Source of the DNA: Phoma sp. XZ068
Lineage: Eukaryota > Ascomycota > Dothideomycetes > Pleosporales > Didymellaceae
NCBI GenBank assembly: GCA_004835665.1
Contig: RBKR01000009.1
Coordinates: forward strand, 248,001 to 312,000
Reading direction: 5' to 3'
Length of the DNA: 64,000 bases
Part shown: in pieces, positions 57,752 through 64,000 of the stretch
How positions within the stretch are numbered: the stretch's first letter is position 1
Layout of the letters: each line of letters begins with the position of its first letter
Notes under the pieces: generated by a model
What the model was told of the DNA's origin: nothing
Seen by the model: the letters and a program-made list of their open reading frames with translations, nothing else
Database searches by the model: none
Program-made: the position numbers and the translations under genes

Positions 57752-59167
57752 ATGTCGACTCCAACAAGCCCCTCCCGCCTTGCAACACTACCGCAGTCAC
57801 GCACTGTAGGCTCCTTCCCCTCCCTCCCTATTCTCCGACACCTACAGGCGCGCACCATGGCGCCCATCACAAATTCAAGAGCGCCCAAAAATGCTTCACC
57901 TCAGCACTTTGAGGCCTACGGGCTTCACATTCCTATCACCAGGCGCGGACAGAAGCGTCCTCACGCTCGCTCAGCTGGCGAGCTTGCTACAAAAAGCAAG
58001 GATGACCTGTCAGCAATTGTTAAAGACTATGCTGCAAGCAAAGCAGCAAAAGTGATCAGAACACTCGCCTCGAAGACCGCTATTGCGGAATGGGTCGAGA
58101 GGGCAGAGACACTCGCTTTAGGCCCACATCCTGAAAGCAAACTGACCTGTATGTTATCTTGCCTATATTAAGACATTAAGTATTGAAATATTATAGCAAC
58201 GAAGAAGGAAGACATCATCAAGGCACTTGGGCTCGAAACAACGGCTCCCAAAACGAAAGGTAACAGTGTGAAGAAAAGTGCACCACGCAAGACTTCCACC
58301 TCAGAGATAGCATCTCCACCTACAAAAGATAAGGCAGTTACACAGCCAATTGTGTTTTCACCACCAAAAGCTGTCCAATTCAAGCCGAAAGCAACATCTA
58401 CTCAGCAGGCGAAAGCACTACCACCGCCACCATCTCAACAACCACCAAAGCCAGTAGCGCCACAGAAGCAGAGCTCACTCAAACTAGTGACCAGACCTGT
58501 AGAAGTGATACAGAAGCCGAACAAGCGCAAATATGACAGCACATCCACTCCGACAGAAGTCGCGCAAACGCCCGCAAAGAAAACGAAGACCTCTCCAATT
58601 CCCTCTCCAACCGCACCTACACCGCCTCAGATGAGCATAACTGTCACCTTACAAGCTCCATCCAGCGAAACACGTACTTCGCCTTCAGACCTGCATCCTG
58701 AGCACACAAGCAGCAACCAAGAAGCTTCTCCTGAACCAAGCAATTCTCCACAAGGAGTCGACGTCACCACTATCTCCTTCAATCACGACGACGAAGCGCC
58801 AACCAATCCTCCACCATCCTCAGCCCCCTTCCTCAAACCCGGCATCCACGGCCGCCTCAGCGACTTCACCCACGACCCCGACATCCTCACCGGGCGAGGG
58901 CACCAAGTTGAGCCTACCGATCTGAAGCAGCGAAGAGAGTACGAAGCTAAATCCCGCGCCTTTCACAGGAGATGGCCGTACCATCCCCGTACACATACAT
59001 CCAAGCGCAATCTAACCTCCGAGTATGATGACGCAAGGGCGGAGTTGTGTGTGTTGGAGCAGTGGATGGTGCCGTATAGGGACAAGTATGCAGGTGAGAA
59101 TATGGGGCATTTGTGGGATTGTGGGTGTGAGGTTGTGAGGGATGGGGAGGAGAGTGAGGAGGAGTAG
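57752..59167 (+). CDS. hypothetical Pro/Ser/Thr-rich protein
   Basis: 455 residues in two exons (intron 58149-58196, Ser codon T|CA). The N-terminal third (MAPITNSRAPKN...DDLSAIVKDYAASKAAKVIRTLASKTAIAEWVERAETLALG...KKEDIIKALGLE) is helical and could be a small DNA- or protein-binding fold. The middle is a long disordered, Pro/Thr/Ser/Lys-rich tract with several KKTKTSP-type basic motifs. The final 90 residues (GRLSDFTHDPDILTGRGHQ to LWDCGCEVVRDGEESEEE) look folded again, with a Trp/Tyr-rich RRWPYHPRTH segment, and end acidic. No known family. Met at 57752 starts before a Pro/Ser-rich leader; Met 57857 (MAPITN) is a good alternative start. Confidence 0.65.
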
Positions 59168-59805
59168 ATGGTGTTGCTGTCATGTCAGACCGTGGTTGTG
59201 AGATAGGGTGGTGACTCGTGGATCTTTCCAGGGTGAGATTTAGGGGGAGACGTGATGTCGTTGCTGTAGGTTGGATACCTCCAACGCGGTAGACGTTGCA
59301 ACAAGGACACCATAGATTGCTCTGCAGATGACTCTTACGTCTATCGGGAAGAGTAGGATGGTCTGCCCACTACTGAAGGGATTCAAAGTCCCATACTTAA
59401 CAGTACATTAACAAATTCGTTTTGAGGTTAGAGAAACCTTGATGGGTAAGAAGAATGAGGCGATATGTGAACAGCATTACCATTGTATTCAGCGCACCTC
59501 TAGCACAAGAGGGACCACCAGAACTCACAGGCGAGCTCTCCCACGGTCATAGTTCGAGCATCAATGAACAGTTACGACTTGTTGAATTCGTCTTTATCCT
59601 AATTTTCAGACTACCACTTTCTCCAAATCATCTCTCGATTTGGCTCTATCCACCCAAACGCCAATCGTATGCAACCCATGAATGATACCAGCTGTGTTGA
59701 AGGAAGGGATATGTTGAGGCGCCGGACTCCCACGCTGGTGTTGAATGTAAATGCAGCAAAATGTCAATCAATCGAAATTACCACTCGGTGTTGAGAGTGA
59801 GTGGT
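59168..59805. other. 3' intergenic region between convergent genes
   Basis: Ends of the 57752 gene (plus) and the glycine dehydrogenase gene (minus). No supported gene. Confidence 0.45.
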
Positions 59806-61806
59806 TTAGGTGGGGTTGGGTGCAACGGCGCCGGTGATGTCGCCGTCCCCAGACTCCATAGGAGCACATGTGCAGAAGAGGTTGGTGTCGCCGTAGGCTG
59901 CTCAAAATCAGTATGTGCTTCATAGTTGGGCGTGCTAAACACGAAAGGATGGGACTTACCGTCATCGAGCCTGGTAACGCTAGGCCAGAACTTCTTCTCC
60001 TTTAGATACGCCAACGGGTACGCAGCATCCTCCCTGCTGTACGAGCGGTCCCAGTTGCCAACAATAAGATCCTGTTGGCTGTGGGGCGAGTTGGTGAGCA
60101 AGTTCTTGCCAGCACCCCTGGGCTGCTTGCCGTCCTCGATGTCCTTGATCTCCTTGCGAATCGAGATGAGCGCATCACAGAAACGATCAAGCTCGGCTTT
60201 GCTCTCGGACTCGGTCGGCTCGATCATCAAGGTGTTGGCTACGGGCCAGCTCATGGTCGGAGCGTGGAAGCCATAGTCTTGCAGACGCTTAGCGATGTCG
60301 ATGGCTTCGACACCAGCAGTCTCCTTGAAACCTCGCACGTCAAGGATGAACTCGTGCGCACAGCGGCCTTCAGCGTTAGTGTACAGAATAGGGTAGTGAG
60401 GCTTGAGCTTGGAGAGGATGTAGTTGGCGTTCAGCAGGGTGATCTTGGTGGCCTGTGTTAGGCCGACAGCGCCCATCATCTTGATGTAGGCCCAGGAGAT
60501 GGGCAAGATAGAGGCGCTACCCCATGGTGCACCGGAGATGGGGTATACAGCGTGAGCGCCACCGGTTTCGTTGCGCAAATGGCCGGGCAAGAAGGGGGCA
60601 AGGTGGCTCTTGACACCAATAGGTCCGACACCTGGACCGCCACCACCGTGGGGAATACAGAATGTCTTGTGAAGGTTGAGATGGCAAACATCAGCGCCAA
60701 TCTCGCCGGGAGAGCAGAGACCAATCTGGGCGTTCATGTTGGCACCATCCATGTACACCTGACCGCCATACTGGTGGATCAAGTCGCAAGCTTCCTTAGC
60801 AGCAGGCTCGAAGACACCGAAGGTAGAAGGATATGTGATCATGAAAGCACCAAGCTCGTCCTTGTGCTTCTCGCACTTGGCCTTGAGATCGGCGATATCG
60901 AGGTTGCCAGTGGCCGTGTCGCACTTGACAGGTACAACGCGCATACCGCTCATAGCCGCACTGGCAGGGTTGGTACCATGGGCAGAGACAGGGATCAAGC
61001 AAATGTCACGCTTCTTGCCTGGCTGTTGCTCAAGATACTTGCGAATGACTCGAAGGCCGGCAAATTCACCCTGGGCACCAGAGTTGGGCTGCAGCGATAC
61101 AGCATCAAAGCCAGTAATGTTAGCGAGGTCGCCTTCGAGCTGGCCGATCATCTCAAGGTAACCCTTCGCGCGCTCAAGGGGCAGGAAAGGGTGCAGGTTG
61201 CCTGTGGTTTCCCAAGACACGGGTGCCATCTCCGATGTTGCGTTAAGCTTCATTGTGCATGAACCAAGAGGAATCATCGAGTGGACCAGAGACAGGTCCT
61301 TCGATGCCAAGTGGTTGATGTAGCGAAGCAGCTCGGTTTCGGAATGGTGCGAGTTGAAAACTGGGTGTGTCAAGAACTCAGTAGTCCTCTTGTAACCCTC
61401 AGGCGCCTCAACAGCAACTTCTTGAGAGAAATCAACCTTAGCGTTGCCGTTGGTGAGAGTCTTGAGTAATGCTGAGATGGTCTGGGAGGTAGTAGTTTCA
61501 TCGAAAGACAGACCAATGTGGCTGTCATCCACCTTGCGCACCAGAATCTCATTGCGTTCCAGCTCGGCGATCAGTGGCTCGGTGTTTTTCCCTGTCTCCA
61601 CAACGAAGGTGTCGAATGCAGCCGGGGCGTTGTCGAGGTTGGCGCGTGTGCCAGTCTTGTATCCGGCCTCGATGAGTGCCTGCTGTGCAAGCCTAGTCTT
61701 TGCCACGACTTGTTTCGCGATCTGTGTCAGTCCATTGGGTCCGTGGTACACAGCGTACATGGCGCTCATGTTGGCAAGCAGCGCCTGCGCGGTGCAGACG
61801 TTGCTT

Positions 61807-61838
<32 letters not shown>

Positions 61839-63065
61839 TGTCTGCAAGGCAAGGCGCGCCGCCGGGTTGCCTAGCCTATCCTTCGAGAGACCGATGATAC
61901 GACCTGGGATCTTGCGCTTGTGCTTGTCGACACTAGCGAAGAAAGCAGCATGAGGGCCACCGAAGCCAAGCGGCACACCGAAGCGCTGAGCGTTTCCAAA
62001 GGCAATGTCCGCGCCAAACTCTCCGGGTGGAGTAAGAAGCGTAAGTGCGAGGAGATCTGTGGCTACGCTGAAGAGCGCGCCCTGCTTGTGAACCTTGTCT
62101 GCAAGAGTACGGAAGTCGCTGACACCACCGTCGGTGTCCGGGTACTGTGCCAAAACACCAACGAGGTCTTGTCCAAGCTCTTCTACGCGCTTGCTGTTGT
62201 CTGCAAGGACATCTGCGATTTCGATCTTGATTCCGAAGCCTTCGGCACGTGAGCGGAGGACCTGAATGGTCTGGGGGTGGCAAGCTGAGGAAACGAGAAA
62301 TGTCTTGTTTGGACGCTTCTGGCGAGGACCTGGAAGCGAACCAAGAGACATGGTCATAGCCTCAGCTGCCGCTGTAGGCTCATCGAGCAACGAGGCGTTG
62401 GCAATGGAGAGGCCGGTCAGGTCGGTTACCATAGTCTGGAAGTTGAGGAGCGATTCCAAGCGGCCCTGACTGATCTCAGGCTGGTATGGGGTGTAGCTGG
62501 TGTACCATTGGGGGTTCTCGAGCACATTGCGCTTGATGACCTCGGGAACGTTTGTGTTGTAGTAACCCTGGCCGATCAAGCTCTTTCCTGGCCTGTTCTG
62601 TCCCATGATGCGCTTTGCGTTCTTGAGGAACACAGATTCAGGCACACCATTTGCCTGCCAATCTGCGCCATGGCGGTCCGAGAGCTTTCCAACGCTGAGC
62701 TCGCGGTTATTGAGAATGTCCGCAGGGATGACCTGACGCACAAACTCGTCCAAGCTGCCCACAGGCGGGTCAAGCGCCTTCAGCATAGCCTCGGCCGACT
62801 CAGCAGAGGGGCCAATGTGTCTGCGAGGAAATGTATCGAGGGCCTCGGTGGGTTTCGAAGAGTCTGAGCTTTGCTTCGGGGTCTCCAAGACATCCTCGGC
62901 GGGCTGGACGGCCGCAGCCTGCTGGAATGCCCTGTATTGCTGGCCATAGCTGATAACAGCTCGCTGTACGCATCTCGCGACAGTTGGGCGAGGAAGTTGG
63001 GCGACGCGTGCAGAACGAGCAAATCTGGTAGCAGCGCCCGCTGCCCGGAGACAAGACGTGCGCAT
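59806..63065 (-). CDS. GCV2: mitochondrial glycine dehydrogenase (decarboxylating), P-protein of the glycine cleavage system
   Basis: PLP-dependent P-protein that decarboxylates glycine and passes the aminomethyl group to the H-protein lipoyl arm, in the mitochondrial matrix. 1065 residues in two exons (intron 59898-59959, Ala codon G|CC). The N-terminus (about 1-50) is a typical Arg-rich matrix targeting signal. N-terminal half: DTFPRRHIGPS, NTNVPEVIKRNVLENPQWYTSYTPYQPEISQGRLESLLNFQTMVTDLTG; C-terminal half: IPLGSCTMKLNAT, the PLP-binding Lys in HLNLHKTFCIPHGGGGPGVGPIG, and SAPWGSASILPISWAYI-type loop. Length and motif order match eukaryotic P-proteins; no lesions. The short final exon adds the conserved AYGDTNLFCTCAP end. 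Start at 63065 is the last ATG before the targeting signal; the frame continues upstream without ATG. Confidence 0.96.
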
Positions 63066-64000
63066 TGTGATTTTTCTTCGTCCACGAGGACTGGGAAGCA
63101 ACAATGTGCGGGTAGAGCTTTGAGGTAGAAAGCGCGAGCGAGGAAACTGAGAGAAGTTAGTTGTTCTCTTCGGCGACTTTTTGAAAGATCGCCCTTACAA
63201 TGGCGGTGTTGACCTCACTCAAGCAATCTGTGGCGTAGCCAAAACGTTATTAGAGCTTGCCACCGCTCGTGTCGTTGCAATCGTGTCGCGAGTTGCTGGG
63301 AGCTCTCCAAAAGGCAGTCGTTCGCGTCAAAGAGACAAGAAAGAATGAAGAAGGAGTAGTCCTGTCAAACCCTTCCTCGATAATTTCCAGCAATCGACCC
63401 AGCTAAGGTGTATCTACCCATACACCGTCATTATCCGAGCCCTGGAATGATTCGGCGCCGCTGAGAGTACCGATAAGAGCATTGGCACCTTTACCGAGCC
63501 ATCGGTCAACTACTTAGTTCGGATCGCATGCCGTAGGTGCAACGAATACACCAATTAGGAAACTTTACGCATCACATTAGGCCTGGAAGTGCAATCTGTT
63601 ACTCGATAATTGATGCTCAGCGACTCCGCTCTCTTCCCGCACATCACGAGCTTTTCGCGTTTGCGGGAAGCGCATGGGTCCCTGACGCGTGACGGGATCG
63701 ATTGCCCGTCGGGGATCGCGTATCTTTCTCCGTCCTCGCAAAGACGATCACCACCTCTTCTCCACAAAGCTTCAAGTAATAACAGATAGCCTTTGGTACT
63801 TATGCGCAAAATATCACATACTACACATCTTTAAGTTTACTCCTTTAGACCTGCCATCCAAAGCTCGAATGAATAGATTGTCCGCCGGGTAAGGTCGCGA
63901 ACACTACGGAGTAATTCCTTTTGTACAAAAGAGCTCGCGAACGGATGGGGCCAGGGTCCTTTAGACCCCACCCGAATGTGGAGTGGAAACCAAGATAATT
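63066..64000. other. terminal intergenic region
   Basis: About 930 bases to the window end. Contains the promoter of the glycine dehydrogenase gene. No supported gene or RNA; a minus-strand open frame at 63555-63809 has no recognisable features. Confidence 0.45.

Overview
The window is nuclear DNA of a filamentous ascomycete, most likely a Dothideomycete (Pleosporales-like). This is inferred from very short introns (about 45-60 nt, often with a CTAAC-type branch site), fungal-only families (CFEM/Pth11-type receptor, AA5_2 oxidase, AA2-type peroxidase, betaine-lipid synthase fused from two enzymes, Fot1/pogo transposase) and the normal mix of housekeeping genes on both strands. There are no operons. 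Exon/intron models below were built by hand from GT/GC...AG sites with reading phase checked across every junction; species cannot be fixed from sequence alone.

Left part (1-16 kb), accessory in character: a CFEM-domain seven-helix receptor (944-2440), a secreted TAP-like alpha/beta hydrolase (3269-4933), a neutral amino-acid permease (5255-6829, minus), then two decayed genes side by side, a cytochrome P450 relic (about 7596-8830, minus) and an aldehyde dehydrogenase relic (10360-11442), followed by a secreted copper-radical oxidase of the galactose oxidase family with two PAN modules (12435-14791) and an NmrA-like oxidoreductase (15182-16184, minus).

Middle part (18-31 kb), mostly housekeeping: betaine lipid synthase BTA1 (18480-21301), pantothenate kinase (21487-22992, minus), a zinc-finger hypothetical (23957-25054), a TRF-homology/Myb telomere-binding protein (25206-27975, minus) that carries two perfect telomere repeats in its inferred first intron, and a GDT1/TMEM165-type cation transporter (28599-30259).

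Right part (31-64 kb), mixed: a heme peroxidase (31880-33195), a broken HSL-type esterase (33373-34579, minus), a small two-helix membrane protein (34656-35341), a cyclin K/Pch1-like cyclin (35752-36815, minus), a pogo/Fot1 transposase relic with a mutated catalytic triad (37329-38886), a CHZ1-like histone chaperone (40038-40515), orphan proteins (41089, 50851, 57752), a secreted M20 peptidase (42250-43584, minus), a PARP-type zinc-finger protein (44365-45518, minus) divergent from a large mitochondrial protein (45872-48817), seipin (54081-55512) tail-to-tail with the peroxin PEX14 (55860-57107, minus), and mitochondrial glycine dehydrogenase P-protein (59806-63065, minus).

The points most worth following are: three introns that appear to use GC-AG instead of GT-AG ends; the Trp-to-Phe change at the substrate-stacking position of the AA5_2 oxidase; a neighbouring pair of dead metabolic genes; the transposase with an Asp-to-His triad change; and telomere repeats inside a telomere-binding-protein gene. 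I did not see a clearly new multi-gene system.
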